Part shown: one piece after another, positions 25,601-39,500 of the stretch
Layout: each line of letters opens with the position of its first letter
Position numbering within the stretch: the first letter of the stretch is position 1
From: Membranipora membranacea
Taxonomy: Eukaryota > Bryozoa > Gymnolaemata > Cheilostomatida > Membraniporidae
Assembly (NCBI GenBank): GCA_914767715.1
Contig: OU612070.1
Coordinates: 23,362,025 to 23,426,024, forward strand
Length of the DNA stretch: 64,000 nt
Direction of reading: 5' to 3'
Position numbers and translations under genes: made by a program
Notes under the pieces: model-generated
Database searches by the model: none
Told to the model about the DNA's origin: nothing
What the model saw: only the letters and a program-made list of their open reading frames with translations

Positions 25601-27554
25601 TTTTTGTTGTCCATTTGTTTTAGGTATTTGCTGTCAGATCTGAACAAAAATCTTTGGTTGTTGAAATTATGGCATTCAAAACCCTCAAGAATACAAAAGT
25701 GGAGAGCCAACTAGAGGAAAACCGAACAAATAGAGAGACATTGGGAGATGTGATGGTAGATTGTGATCAGTTTGTCAAGACAAACCACGTTGTAAAGATT
25801 ATTGCGGAGAGGCAAGAGAGACAATCGACACTCCTCGATTCTATGAGTGTTGCCTCCACTTGTGATGAGCTAACCCTTGGAAGAACAAAGATAGAGCAGC
25901 ATTTGTGGGAAGGTATGGATGCTTGTACAAATCAAAGCCAAAAGCGTCAGTCACTGTAGCCTTTTTACACTAATTGCATCTGTATATATTAGTCCAAATT
26001 TGCCAGTTACTGCCAACAACTTTCTTAGTTTTCACCTTAGATTCTGAATTTAGATATTCATATCAATCTATGAATTAATCAATCAAAGCAAGTTGTCTAC
26101 TGCAAATATATACACAAACTCTCCTCTTATGGCATCTTCTCTGCACCATGACAAAATTATGGAAAATTATTCTCGACTATGCCATTACCTATAGAATAGA
26201 TAAAAAGTATATATGAAAATATAATAAGCTCAAATAATGCTTTCTTTCTACATACAGATTATCTGAAACATTATATGAACCTGAACCTAGTAGCAGTTCC
26301 GCAGCATCTGGAGTTCTTAGATGCAATAGAAACAGGTGGAAGATGTTACGACCTGCAATTCGTTGATGGGGATTTGCGACTGGGAAACCATGATGGCATC
26401 AGAATCTATTCAAGATACAACAATGGCTTTAAATCCATCTCAGCAAATCACCATGTCAACTCAATTGCAAGTGTTCCCTGGAATAATGAGCATATGTACT
26501 TTGTAAAAAGTGGAAAAATTAAAGGCACAAAAACTGTTTATGAGTGTTTTGCCCAACAACCACTAGAAGCGCCTTCTGAGTTGTTTAGTTTCAACTATGA
26601 GGGTAAAATTGTGAGCCACATTGCAACTTCAAAGTCGTTTATAGCCGTGACAGGCGAACGGGAGCTGATCATCTTCAACCTCGATACTAAGGACCAGCAG
26701 ATCTTTAAACACAGGCACCAACCAGGACAGCTTCATTTCATTTCCGACGAATTGCTTCTTCTTATTGCTTCTAGTAAATTACATTTGATAAGGCTCAAAG
26801 TTGAGGATGAGGTCATGAAACAAGAGGCAATCTGGACCAGCGAATACATCGCGGGAATGAGTGGTGTATGTACTACTGACAACGGACTGATTGCCGTACA
26901 GAGTAGAAGTGACAAAGCGATCCATATTCTATCACCTCGAGGTAAGATCCAGTATACTGTTTGGGGCACTGTAGTGTGTAGTAGATCAGTGAATGAAATA
27001 AATGCCAATTCCAATATTAGCAATTGGGTTGGGAGTTCAGTCTAAATTGGTCTGACAATGCCTGGAAGCTAAGAGCCCTGCCAAACGCATACTGCTACCC
27101 AATTGACCATACCTACCTGTCTTGTAGGAGTAGGAGGTAGCTCAGTTGGTCCTTTAATACGCAAGTGTTGAAGGTCTTGAGTTCGAATCCCGCTGCAGTC
27201 TACTGACTAATGGGCATCAATTGATGCCCCAGGTGTGCTCCGACCTGCTTGCAAAATGAGAGCAATTTGGCAACAAATATGGCTGCCACTCCCTTACGTC
27301 ACATTCGTTTCTCAGTTCTCAGTCGGTTTTAACCCATATTTTTTTGGTTCTGGTACTATAGATATATTATTATATTTTTAAACTGTGTCGTAGGTCTTTG
27401 GTATCTGGTGAAAGTTTGTTTTATAGGAAAAACACTAAGAACACTGAAAAATGACTCACTACTTGGCAGTTGGGGAGGCATCAGTATCCATGGAGATATC
27501 CTTGCTGTAGCCTGCCCTGAGCAAAATAAGTTCCAGTTGTTCAGATTGTACTGA
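22694..27554 (+). CDS. RBCC/TRIM-like protein B (7 exons, 649 aa)
   Basis: Exons 22694-22860, 23761-23959, 24312-24597, 24838-25034, 25624-25912, 26258-26941 and 27427-27554, with the same exon phases as gene A, giving 650 codons with the stop. The first 55 residues are nearly identical to A, with all eight RING ligands. B-box 1 (CDKCEKNAVSYCAEC..C..H) and B-box 2 (CPTH..CCRKC..CQKC) are intact. The acidic linker is four tandem DDENT units followed by poly-Asp. Exons 4-5 encode the coiled coil. Residues 381-649 form the propeller-like region, clearly diverged from A (for example IFNLDTKDQQIFKH against IYHLKTKKQNVVKV). With D it forms the B-type subfamily. The likely role is an E3 ubiquitin ligase with a recognition domain different from A. 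Intron 6 holds a tRNA-like unit. Confidence 0.87.
27132..27202 (+). repeat. tRNA-like unit (SINE head)
   Basis: Box A GGTAGCTCAGTTGGT and box B GAGTTCGAATCCC, about 35 bases apart, inside intron 6 of RBCC gene B. Acceptor pairing is poor, so a tRNA-derived SINE is likelier than a functional tRNA. Confidence 0.55.
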
Positions 27555-28748
27555 ATGTAATACTCACCAAGGATTCCTTCACAGCCACAGGAGGGGACAA
27601 CTTATCTTAATACATATTTCAAACATTTGACTATGTGATGCTGCCTTGACACAAGTGGCCTTTAGTGTCACTCCTGATTGGCTAAGTCTTGTTTCTCGGA
27701 CAAATAGTTGATAAAAATTACTATTTTTCACATTATTTCTCTGCAACTCCAGCCTAATTTCTACCTGATCAACTGACAACCCATATTGCTAAATGCCCAT
27801 CGCATGTCTTTACTGACATTTACAGTAATCGCATCTATAAAGATCATGAGGCTTACATGGCTTAGGGTAGATCCCTACTGAAGACTGACTTGTGAATTTC
27901 CTAGAGATTGGGGTTCTGTACAATGAAAGAGTTGATTGTACTGTCGGCTTTTTGCTACCACTACCACTAGCACATAAAAACCTTCCTTCTGGCCAACTAC
28001 CATATGTCCTGGGCATATCAAAGTCAAACAGTGCCACACCACCCCTCTTAGTATGCATGTCAGTTTTACCAATCCACGAAGCAGATCAGACCAAACCTGC
28101 ATACTGTGATGGCTCCTCACCTCTGCTAAGCCATTTTTTTCCGGCTTAACAGTTAAAGGGCGATTCCAAACGCTGGCAATTTTTATCATGATGTTGTAAT
28201 ATTATTGCTGTTTGCACTCAGTGACATTATAATTTTCTAGTGATTTATCAGCCTCAATGAGAACTTTTTGAATATTAAAGTAATTAACCATATTATGCAT
28301 TTTGAAACCTGTATTTGTCCATATTCAATGTTATCATCCTTGTAACATAGCTTTGTTAAATATCCAGTATTATAGGACAAAAATTTGGGTACCAATGTAT
28401 GAAAATACAAGACTATGATGGAATTGAGGTGAAAATAAAGGGTAAAGAACATAAAATTTTGGTGCTAGGAACAGAAAATAAAACATAACACCTTAATCAT
28501 AGTTTTAATTACTTAATTTTTGCTTTACAGAACATTGGGTTAGATTTAAACATAGAAGCGGTCATTGCATCTGTTTGTATGTGTGATAAGGGGGTGTTAA
28601 ATAATTATACTAGTCAAAATTCTAATCCGATGTGTTGGCTCTGATTGATTGGTTGGCCAATTATAGCCACCTCATTGGCTAGAAATTCTGTTATATATTT
28701 TAATTTGGTAAGGAAGACAACTCGGCCATGTTGTTGTGATTAAGAGAT
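27555..28748. other. Spacer between RBCC gene B and EF-hand remnant 1
   Basis: Convergent 3' ends. The whole stretch is alignable with 54213-55336 (after gene D), with scattered indels. No conserved frame or RNA was recognised. Confidence 0.5.
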
Positions 28749-29712
28749 TTAAACATAATGATCCTGTACATCAGAGTCCTCAGGTACGTGGTGATCGTGA
28801 TGTATATTCATACTTCTGATTATATCTGAACACATAGAGAAGTTATCACTATCCAGACTGGTCACGTCATCGTGTGGTTTATTAGTGCCTCCCACGGCAT
28901 CTGGGCTGGTTGGTTTGCCGTATTTATCGTGATATCTCTCTATTACAACATCTGCAGCGCTAGGAGAGGCATCACTGCGAGGACCGCGGAGATTTGTAGC
29001 AGGTGGAGTTTTCTTGTTGTTATTATTGTCAGTCTTTGATTTCTCCGGGATGATTAGCTTTCCACCAGTAAAGGCTCGAGACTCATTCTGCAGAGGTCGA
29101 AGTTCAGCCGCTGAGGTGACACTCTTTCTTGGCAGACTAGCAGTGGGAGAAGTTGGTGAGTATGTATCAAACTTAATTACCTCTTTACCCGACGGGGCAA
29201 ATTGAATAATCCTCCTACCAACCACTCCAGCCAAAGGCGATTGTTCTAATACCTCTTTCCTATTGTGAATAAGAACCATAATAAATTACAATCATATGTG
29301 CATCAAATTTTCTGGAACACTTGCCAAATCATGGCAAAGCAACTAAGTGGTTCTTCTATCCACAAATATCGATCCACTTTGACGTTGATTAAAAAAAACT
29401 GCTACATCATCAAAAATAGGAGTTATGTGCTCAATGTCAATGGAGGGACAACCCTAAATAAACTTAGGAAGACATTATCTTGCATCTACAGATTCCAGAT
29501 GTATAAGTGTAAAAGAGCATACTTTTTGATCATAGCTTTGCGTGCTGCTGCGGCTGCTTTGTTCTGTTTGTAGCTAGGAGCTCTGCTGACAGGTGAGGCT
29601 AGGATACGCTTGATTGGCCCCATACTATCCATGTTATGACTGAACTGTATACCACTGGCCCCTTCTCCAGCATCTTCATCCAGATGTGGTCCAGTCATCA
29701 CATATGCAAACT
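28749..29712 (-). pseudogene. Tail exons of a calmodulin-like EF-hand gene, remnant 1
   Basis: Two minus-strand exons, 29712-29523 and 29259-28749, joined with agreeing phases. The first starts, through acceptor TTATAG, with EFAYVMTG, the exit helix of an EF-hand. It continues into an Ala/Lys-rich stretch (QNKAAAAARKAMIKK), then a 169-residue low-complexity, probably disordered tail (Ser, Pro, Asn rich; ends HDHHVPEDSDVQDHYV). The frame is open throughout, but the exons coding the EF-hand loops, present at 57.2-57.7 kb in the second copy, are absent between here and RBCC gene C. It is therefore 5'-truncated by deletion. Whether a short product is made from an internal Met is unknown. Confidence 0.65.
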
Positions 29713-30546
29713 CTATAACATCACAATATTCTCAAATGTACAGAACAGCAAAACCTGTGATCCCTTGCATGAAACGGTAGCTAACATGTTGGGAAAAGAA
29801 CCAATGCCAGATCATTGAAAGCACCTATTGAGATACGGTGAGGTGAAACTGAAGTAGTTCATGTTCACTTTATATCAATAGATAGTTTCATGATAGTACC
29901 ATCTGACCTGCCATAGGCTCTCCCCCTCTCACAAGCCATTCAGAGCTAACCGATGGCTAATAATGAAATCGTAGTGCTTCTCAACAATTCAATAATAAAA
30001 ACATGCAGGTACAAAAATGTGGGTTAAAAGCTCTGTCTCAGTTAAAATACTTAGAACTAAAGGTGCCTTAAAGGTGCGGGCGCCTTATTTCTGAGGCATC
30101 GAATATTTATCACAGATATAAGTTAATATATGTGCTATCTCACAGTTTCAGCAAGTTCAATAAGTTATTACATCATGAATGATGGCAAAAAAACTTGTTT
30201 TAGAAGGTGATTCCAATATGTCTTCCAACTAGGATATATATAATATATAACATATAATATGATATTTTATAGATTGAGCTTACAATAATGAAACAATAAT
30301 AATATAGAGGTAGGGAATAATTGCTGTTAATTATCTCTGATAGAGAATGATTAATTTGACCGCATTAGATTTGTTGAATGATAGCTACAATAATTATAGC
30401 GGGCCCGCAACATTTACATCAATTATTCTACATAAACCTGTGTATAATTATGTCTAGATCATAGTTGCATGAAGTCCATATAATATATGCCCGTGAAATC
30501 AGGTTGCCCATAGCTGGTCTAGATCATAGTTGCATGAAGTCCTGAA

Positions 30547-32464
30547 TTGAATGAAGTGCTTCAGATGTTGGCAGTCAGATCTGGGAGGCAAACACTGATC
30601 AAGAATATAACTGCATTTAAAACCCGCAAGACTGTAAAAGTAGAAAGCCATCTAGAGGGTATCCGCTCACATCGAGAGACATTGGGAGACATGATGGTAG
30701 ACTGTAAGCAGTTTATCAAGACAAACCATGTCGTCAAAGTTGTTGAGGGAAGGAAAAGAAGACGTTTAGAACTAGAGGAATCTCTGGGAAAGTCATTCAT
30801 ATATGATGAAATTGCGCATGGAAGGGCACAAATTGATCTACGTCTGTGGGAAGGTATATAATGGTTGCCAGGAACTCTTCCGCCAATCTGGCACTGGTGC
30901 AGTCACAAGCAGGTCCGGTCAAAAACAGTTTGTGGTCTATAGTTTGAAAGTCTTAGTTATTTGGATCATAGACAACTTACTACAAGTTCATTGATCTCAC
31001 CATAGAGGTTCTTACACATCTCTTATTTTTTCACCATCATGTCTTGTAAAAGTGATCAGATCAAACAGTAATATATTATTCAAAATCATTGCCATGTTAG
31101 ATGCCTATAGTTTTTGTATCACCCTAGTGGAGTAAATGTTTGCAGCAGTTAGTTCAACCAGTTAGATGGCTCACTCTATGTTAGCTAGCACCTAGTTTTG
31201 GCTAGTTGAGTTCACAGTAAAAAGGGTAAGTAAATGTTAGCTAGCTTTAAGGTGAGCTTATTCCAGCATGTGCGAAATGGCCATTTTTCAATCTCTTGTA
31301 AATATTTTACTCTTCTAGGTACATGGCAACAATCAATACGGTGAATGTTGTCTGCATTCCTCATGTTCTTATATATTTTTCATCTCTTCCTGTAGATCTA
31401 ATGAAACATTATATGAGCTCAAACTTCACTTCAGTAGCAGTACCGCGACATCTGGAGATCTTAGACTCTACAAAAGTGACTGAAGGATGTTACGACCTTC
31501 AATTCCGCGGTAATGCAGATTTACAACTAGCAAGTTATAGGGGTATCAAAATTTATTCAAGATACAACAACGGTGTCAAAACACTATTGGAACAGAAAAC
31601 TGTCATCTCATTGGCAAAAAATCCTGGCAATAATACCCATCTATATTTCATGACAAGGGGGACAAACACAGATTCAAGAGCTGTCTATGAGTGTGACGCT
31701 CACCAACCAAACCAGACACCAACTGAGCAGTTTAGCTACCACATCAAGCGTAGAATATTCAACTACATCACAGCATCCAACTCAATGATCGTAGCCACAG
31801 ATGACCAAGAGCTGGTAATCTACCATCTCAAAACTAAGAAGCAGAATGTTGTGAAAGTCGGCTTCAAGCCGGGATCAGTGCATTTCATTTCGGACGAGTT
31901 GCTCCTTGTAACTGAGTTGGGAAGTAATTTACATTTGTTAAGGTTGATAGATGACAACTTTTGTATACAACATGAGACAATTTGGACCAGCAATTACCTT
32001 CCGGGAGCACTAGGAGTTTGCACTACTCACAATGGACTGATTGCTGTGAACAGTTTACTTGACAAAGTGATCTACATACTATCACCACTAGGTATGAAAC
32101 GGTCACATTCACTGTTTAAAACAGTAGCAGACATGTAAAAAATGAGGTATTATTTTATATTATGAAGGAAATTTATAATAACAATAATAATAGTATTAAT
32201 AATAATGATGAAAAACATCCGTCCAGGAAAATAATCTCTGCCAAATCCCAGCAATCAATTGAAGTAATCGAGGGTCATGACAATAATAACAATTTCGAAT
32301 ACGGAGTATAGGATCATTTTTATTTATTTACAGGCGAAATACTAATGAAACTAACTGATGATATGCTACCAGAGGGATGCTTAGGAGGCACAAGTATACA
32401 TGGAGATATTCTGGCTGTCGCATGTCCGAAACAAAATGAGTTCCGGTTATTCAGATTGTATTGA
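30547..32464 (+). CDS. RBCC-like gene C: coiled coil and propeller exons only (377 aa if begun at 30547)
   Basis: Exons 30565-30853, 31396-32091 and 32334-32464 match exons 5-7 of gene A, with open frames and good splice sites. Exons 1-4 (RING, both B-boxes, first half of the coiled coil) are missing: the region upstream is the EF-hand remnant on the other strand. An in-frame ATG at 30547, six codons before the former CAG acceptor, could start a 377-residue protein made of half the coiled coil plus the whole propeller. Such a product would have no ligase domain but could still pair with A-type partners. Intact frames argue against long neglect. It could equally be a young pseudogene. Confidence 0.6.
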
Positions 32465-33545
32465 ATGTAACTGAACTAAACAAAAAATCATACACCATCA
32501 CATCACAATCAAGCTATACCATAGACTTATCAATTTAATGAGCTCTGAGAATTTTATTTGATTCACAAGGCAGCTGATGTTTTGAAGCAATTAACGTGTT
32601 TAATAGTCGGGGAGCTTGGGTTCAAAATTCATGTTAAAAGTGTAAAGTCTGATTTTCTTACATTATCTAGTAGAGGTGTTTTATTGTTGTATTCTGCCCT
32701 CATAACAGGAATCACAAGGGGGGATGAGTCTTTATTCTGTGTGTGGTGTAAGCAAACATACTGAGGACCTATAGTGATACTGGTAGCCCACTGCGAGGAC
32801 CTGCTGAATGGTGAACCAGTAAAAAAGACTGGAACAACTGTATACTGAACGACACATGTCCTCTGATTCGCTATGAGGATGGTCAGAACTGCTACCATAA
32901 GCAATAAAAATAAGCAACAGTATTTTTTTAAATTTCAAATGAAATAGGATATGTCCTGTGTCAATTGCAACTAGAATTATTCATTATAGTTACTTGCGCT
33001 TTTAGTATGATGCAAGCAGTGCCTTTTACTGCCGATGATCAACGTTTGAATAATGCTCAGATATAATTTGGTCGTGGTTGATGTTGTATTGACTTTATTT
33101 TATTTTAAAATCAGATCATAATGGCAGAAAACCCATACACCCAGCCATAAAAACTATGATGTGTATGACGTGGGAGCTTAGCCAATCAAACTTATGGACC
33201 CTTTGTGATTACTAAAATTTAATGAAGAAAAGAAGAATCAATAGAGATTATTCATTTGGTTTAAAAAGACATAAACAGGGACAGTAATTGTCTGGGATAT
33301 AAAGATTGTTTTCAATTGTTTAGCATATCTACTGATCCAGCCTACCAATCAGTCAAGGGAGGATAAATGCCAATAAAGGCCGATTGGATCAAACCTCATG
33401 TAAGGTATTCCTGTTTGAAACAAAATCATGAAATAAATTAGAGCATGACTTGCCCTAACATAGCTGCTATGGATATATTGAAGCTGACAATATCACAGAT
33501 AGATTGTGATTACATATAAAACTTCAAAATGGAGATAAGGGGCCA
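32465..33545. other. Convergent spacer between RBCC gene C and P450 copy 2
   Basis: Duplicate of 12266-13231 with small indels, for example about 120 extra bases near 32940-33060. It keeps the AATAAA about 440 bases after the stop. No gene seen. Confidence 0.5.
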
Positions 33546-36500
33546 TTACTTTGATTCTGAGTTAACAGAGGAAAATATAAGTTCATATGGCTTCGGAGAA
33601 TTGAGAAAATCCTCTACTTTCTCATCTGTAGCCTGAGATCCAGGTGGTAGTTTGATGTTATACCTCTGAAGGATTGTGGTGATGAAGAGGAAATACTCCA
33701 TCCTTGCTAACGGCTCACCAGGGCAAGCTCGCCTCCCTATAAGAAAAGGCAACTGATGAGATAATTGTATTTTTGTAGTACCTTTTCTGCCGGTGATTGA
33801 TTTTAAGGCGTATAATGAAAAGGATTTTTAGGAATTCCGGCTATGCTGCATGTCTTCATTTTGACCCATTAGGCCGTTAAAACAGAAAAAATTATGTGTA
33901 GGCAACAAACCCATTGGTTCAATTCATAAACCTGGGTGGTTGGGATGGTTGAGAGCTTGTAATTTAGGTAGGCTAGTTGTGAGTTATAAAAAGTTTGTTT
34001 TTGGTGACATTTCACTTGTTTGAGATCAGTGTAGATTTTGTTGTATTTAATGAGGTGTGGAAATTTTTTTTTTTCTCAGTTTTCTTGAGCTGCTAGTCTT
34101 TGATGGTTGTTGGTATGCTAAGGGGGTAACACGAAATTTGACCTATCATGTATTACTGGAATTGTCTGCACACCACAAAATTACATTTATTAGTAGCCTA
34201 CAGTTCGGTGACTTTGAGGCTGGTTCCGTCGCTGTGAGAGGTAGACAGGTATGTTGGAAGGACAATTGGGTGGATGTTTGGGTAGTCTGACATTAAGTTT
34301 TCAATAGAATTTCCAATTCCTTACCTAATCCAAAAGCAATAACTCTTTGTTTCTTTAGTTGCACATCACCAGTTAGAAACCTGTCAGGATTAAATGTATG
34401 TGGATATTCAAAGACTTCTCCATCATGTAACACAGAGCTCATGTTGAATATCAACTCAGATCCAGCAGGTATATTCTGAAAAAATATCAAAGTTATGGTA
34501 GTATCGATACGGTATGAAATTGAAGGCTACAGAAGGACCAAAGCAATAAATAGTAATGGGAGCTAGTTAAACAGGAAGTCTTTTGATATTTTTACACTGA
34601 CAACTCATAACCCCTCTGGGTAAAAATTGTGTACTGTTAGAAATTTTTGTCAAGTGTAGAAATATTGCACAACTACCACAGAACTAGCTGCCAGGTTATA
34701 TATTGTATAAATACCACAGAACTAGCTGCCAGGTTATATATTGCAGTGGCGTATATTAACACTCACGGCCCGTGAATGGCTGAATAGCTCAGTGTGTAGA
34801 GCGTCTCCCTTATAATTACTGTTAATCAGATTGTTGTGGGTTCGAATCCCATCAAGGTCAGTTTTTTTTCAAATGGGTGCTTTATAACTGGACCATTTTT
34901 ACCGTAATCTTCTACTGCTATTGAGTTGTTTTCTGAAAGTACCCAACAGCTCAGTGAGCTATTGAAATACCTCTCTGCTTGCACTATTTTGCTACCGATA
35001 TGCAAAAATTTCCGTGGTGGGAAGGCGCTTGAGCTTGAGCCCCCTCCCACACCCTCTACGGCGTGTGGATCGGGCTGCGCCCGATCATTATGCTCATCTC
35101 TAAAAAGTCAGTGAGTGAAATTTTTTAGAATATACGCCCCTGATATATTGTATAACTACCACAGAACTAGCTGCAGGTTATATATTGTATAACTACCACA
35201 GAACTAGCTGCCAGGTTATATATTGTATAACTACCACAGAACTAGCTGCCAGGTTATATATTGTATAACTACCGCAGAACTAGCTGCAGGTTATATATTG
35301 TATAACTACCACAGAACTAGCTGCAGGTTATATATTGTATAACTACCACAGAACTAGCTGCCAGGTTATATATTGTATAGCTACCACAGAACTAGCTGCC
35401 AGGTTATATATTGCATAACTACCACAGAACTAGCTGCCAGGTTATATATTGTATAACTACCACAGAACTAGCTGCAGGTTAAATATTGTATAACTACCAC
35501 AGAACTAGCTGCAGGTTATATATTGTATAGCTACCACAGAACTAGCTGCCAGGTTATATATTGCATAACTACCACAGAACTAGCTGCCAGGTTATATATT
35601 GTATAACTACCACAGAACTAGCTGCAGGTTAAATATTGTATAACTACCACAGAACTAGCTGCAGGTTATATATTGTATAACTACCACAGAACTAGCTGCC
35701 AGGTTATATATTGTATAACTACCACAGAACTAGCTGCCAGGTTATATATTGTATAACTACCACAGAACTAGCTGCAGGTTATATATTGTATAACTAGCAC
35801 AGAACTAGCTGCCAGGTTATATATTGTATAACTACCACAGAACTAACTACCAGGTTATATATTGTATAACTAGCACAGAACTAACTACCAGGTTATATAT
35901 TGTATAACTACCACAGAACTAGCTGCCAGGTTATATATTGTATAACTACCACAGAACTAACTGCCAGGTTATATATTGTATAACTTCCACAGAACTAGCT
36001 GCCAGGTTATATATTGTATAACTACCACAGAATTAGCTGCCAGGTTATATATTGTATAACTACCACAGAACTAGCTGCCAGGTTATATATTGTATAACTA
36101 CCACAGAACTAACTACCAGGTTATATATTGTATAACTAGCACAGAACTAACTACCAGGTTATATATTGTATAACTACCACAGAACTAGCTGCCAGGTTAT
36201 ATATTGTATAACTACCACAGAACTAACTGCCAGGTTATATATTGTATAACTTCCACAGAACTAGCTGCCAGGTTATATATTGTATAACTACCACAGAACT
36301 AGCTGCCAGGTTATATATTTTATAACTACCACAGAACTAGCTGCCAGGTTATATATTGTATAACTACTACAGAACTAGCTGCCAGGTTATATATTGTATA
36401 ACTACCACAGAACTAGCTGCCAGGTTATATATTGTATAACTACCACAGAACTAGCTGCCAGGTTATATATTGTATAACTACCACAAAACTAGCTGCCAGG

Positions 36501-39500
36501 TTATATATTGTATAACTACCACAGAACTAGCTGCCAGGTAATATATTGCTTTGGACTTTCTGTAGCCATTATTTGCGCTGTTCACCAGATAATATATTTA
36601 GATTTATCTGTGGGTATAACTCCCGTTTCTATCTGACTGAAATATTTATCAATAGGGTTAGAGGAAAAAGAAGAATCAGATGCCAACATAAAGACCAGCA
36701 AATGACATGAGCAGGGGGATATCCTTGAACAAATATATTGGTAGGGCTTTGCACCAGATGAGTTGATCTCTATAGTCACTACTGTTGTATATATGCCAAA
36801 ATTGGTAGGGCTCGGCCCAACCAGCTCTCATTGACGATACCCCCCTGATAGTGAGTCGTATAATAGCGGAATAGACGCTGGGTGTTGTATATGACTGATT
36901 TGAAGTTGCCCAACCTTGTAGGGTATACTTTTAAATGCTTGCTTGGAAATGTTCGGTGTGAATTACCTGGCATCCCGTCTCATGTACTGATTTTATTCAT
37001 ATTCTGTTTATATTTGCAATGCTTAGTGTTACAAGGTATGTTGTATGACATAGTAAGTTAAAACAGTATATTACATATTTCCCAGCAATAGTGATATCCT
37101 TCTCGAATACATGAGGTATGCTTGTCGAGACAATGTTGGCCATTCTCAAAACTTCCAGTAGAACAGCCTCCGTGTATGGCAAGGACAACCTGTCTCTGTA
37201 TTCTACCTGGCGATCAAAACCTGGCAGAAAATACAAAACATGGATTGATGCTGAAAGTAGATGTTATACTTCACAAGTATGTATTGATTTGTGGTCATTG
37301 CCAACTCCTTACGGAGAGGTCGCTCTATCGCTTCGAATAGCATGAGAAAAAGTTGGTTTTGCTTTTTAATCTGTCAGGGTCAACTTAGGATTTGAAAGTA
37401 AAGTTAGTTTTAATATTTTGCCCATATATTCAATGTCGTTGCAACTGGTAATTTAAGGTCTCTTTTTTTAGATGAGAATCAATTTACTTTTTACCTAAAA
37501 AACTAACAAAAACTATTGGAGGCAGTGACTAAAATTATACGGTTGTGAGTAATTAAATAACTAAATAATTAACTCATCAAAGAAGTATAGGAAGAGGGAG
37601 GGTGTGCCATCACAAACTTAAATATTAAAATAATATCATTTTTGCAAATGAGACTTTATCCCCCTGGACGTGGTCTTGGTAAACTCACATAATATGTCCT
37701 TACATCTACCATTGAAGCAACTTTGCTTGCAATTTTGTTGTTGCAACACACTTGAGACAAAGTTGCACCAGCATAAATACATAGTTGCAAGTTGATCAGT
37801 TGGATCAAGGAGTTGCTCCTTGGTTGGAGCAACTGTCTGAGTTGCGATTTGTCATGGTTGCAATTAGTTATGGTTGCAATTTGTTATTGTTGCTTACCAA
37901 TAATACTTTTGATTTCATGGCGAACTTTTGTTTGCACATCAGGATAGAGGCATACATAGAGAAGTGCCCATTTAATAGCTTGTGATGTTGTGTCAGTTCC
38001 TGCTACATATAATTGAGAGCACAATGCGGAAGCGTTTCCATCTGTAATGATATGAAAGTCTTATTTATATACATCTATCGGACTCAAATATCCATACCTT
38101 GTTTATTCAACCTGTTTGGTGGCTTAGCTGAATGGTTAGCCGTGGCTGAATGGTTAGCCGCTTGCACACAATGCTATCAAAGGGATAACACGCGGCAGGC
38201 CGGGGTTCAAGACCCGGCCGCGGCAGATTCTTTTCATGTTTTTCCCATCATGGGAATGGTTAGAATCCACGAAATTAGAGTGAACCACAAAATCGAAGCA
38301 TGGAACCATAGTGAATAACTTGTTACTACTTCAAATATGAAAAAATGTGTCAGTGGTATTGTAAAAAGGCTCAATATATCATATGACACTTTAACTACTG
38401 CTGCCACTCAAGGAAATGTGTCCTCTCTGAATTCTGGATAACTCAAAGATACTTAATTGAGGGTTTAATCTCAGAATTTTCACCTAATTAGAAAGTGATT
38501 TGCACAAACTGATCATCCAAATCAGGGTATGAAATTGATGCATGAGGTGATGACATCAGCACATCATCTAGTTAATTTATTTCATACCCTGATTGTCATG
38601 ATCAATTTGTGCAAATTATTTGCCAATTAGGTGAAAATTCTGAGACTGCAGACTCACTTTGATAGTCTTGAGCTTTACATTATTATATTAAATAATCACA
38701 CATTTGCCTGAGTGGCTTAACAACAAAAGATGGAGCTCCCATATTTACCTAAGAACACAGGGTCTTCCGAATCTTTGAGTGATCTGGAGTGCAGTAAGAA
38801 TCTATCGATCAGATCGCTTCCTTCGCTCACACCCTCTAGATTCTTCACATGCTCGGTCACATGTTTTGCTCCGTCGGCTAACAGTATATTCGATTGTTCT
38901 TTCTCCCGTTTAACATTTGGAAGAAAGCTGGCAAAGGGCCAATTTTTCATCATTGCTGCCATACTGGTTTGCGCGATCACGTCATGCATGGTATCTAACA
39001 GGAACTGTAGGCTTGGATCGTCGTATTCAAGTCGTGTGTTTGATAACATTTCAGATATCAAGTTATACGTGAATTTTGGAATGGCGTTATTAATACTGAC
39101 TTGCTTTCCTAGGTTTGGGGTTATAAAGTGTCCCACAAATGTGTCAATTTCGGAAATGATTTTGGGTTCAAGAGCTGCTTTACCCATTCCTTCTTCTCGC
39201 AATCTGTTGATGGTAAAAGAACGGAGCGTCTTCCAGTGAGGATAAGGCGCCCAGACAATACCTGAAACAATTAAGATACAATAGAAATGTCATCAGGAAA
39301 ACAATAATTGTTCTACAACGTTTTTCATTCGTTGCCAGGTAGGGTGAGATCAAGATTAATCCAATTGCCTGCATTGCAGTTGCTCCCTTCCACTGGTCAC
39401 GCCGTCGCAGCCGTCATAGCATGTGGCGTGACCGGTGGATCGGGAGCAACTCTGAATGCAGGCAAGTCGACCCTTAGGAGTATCCGCTCTAAAATATCTC

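Noticed and set aside
35143-36548. Regular direct repeats that might suggest a CRISPR array
   Set aside because: Units abut head to tail with no unique spacers, they lie in an animal gene intron, and no cas genes are present. It is a satellite.
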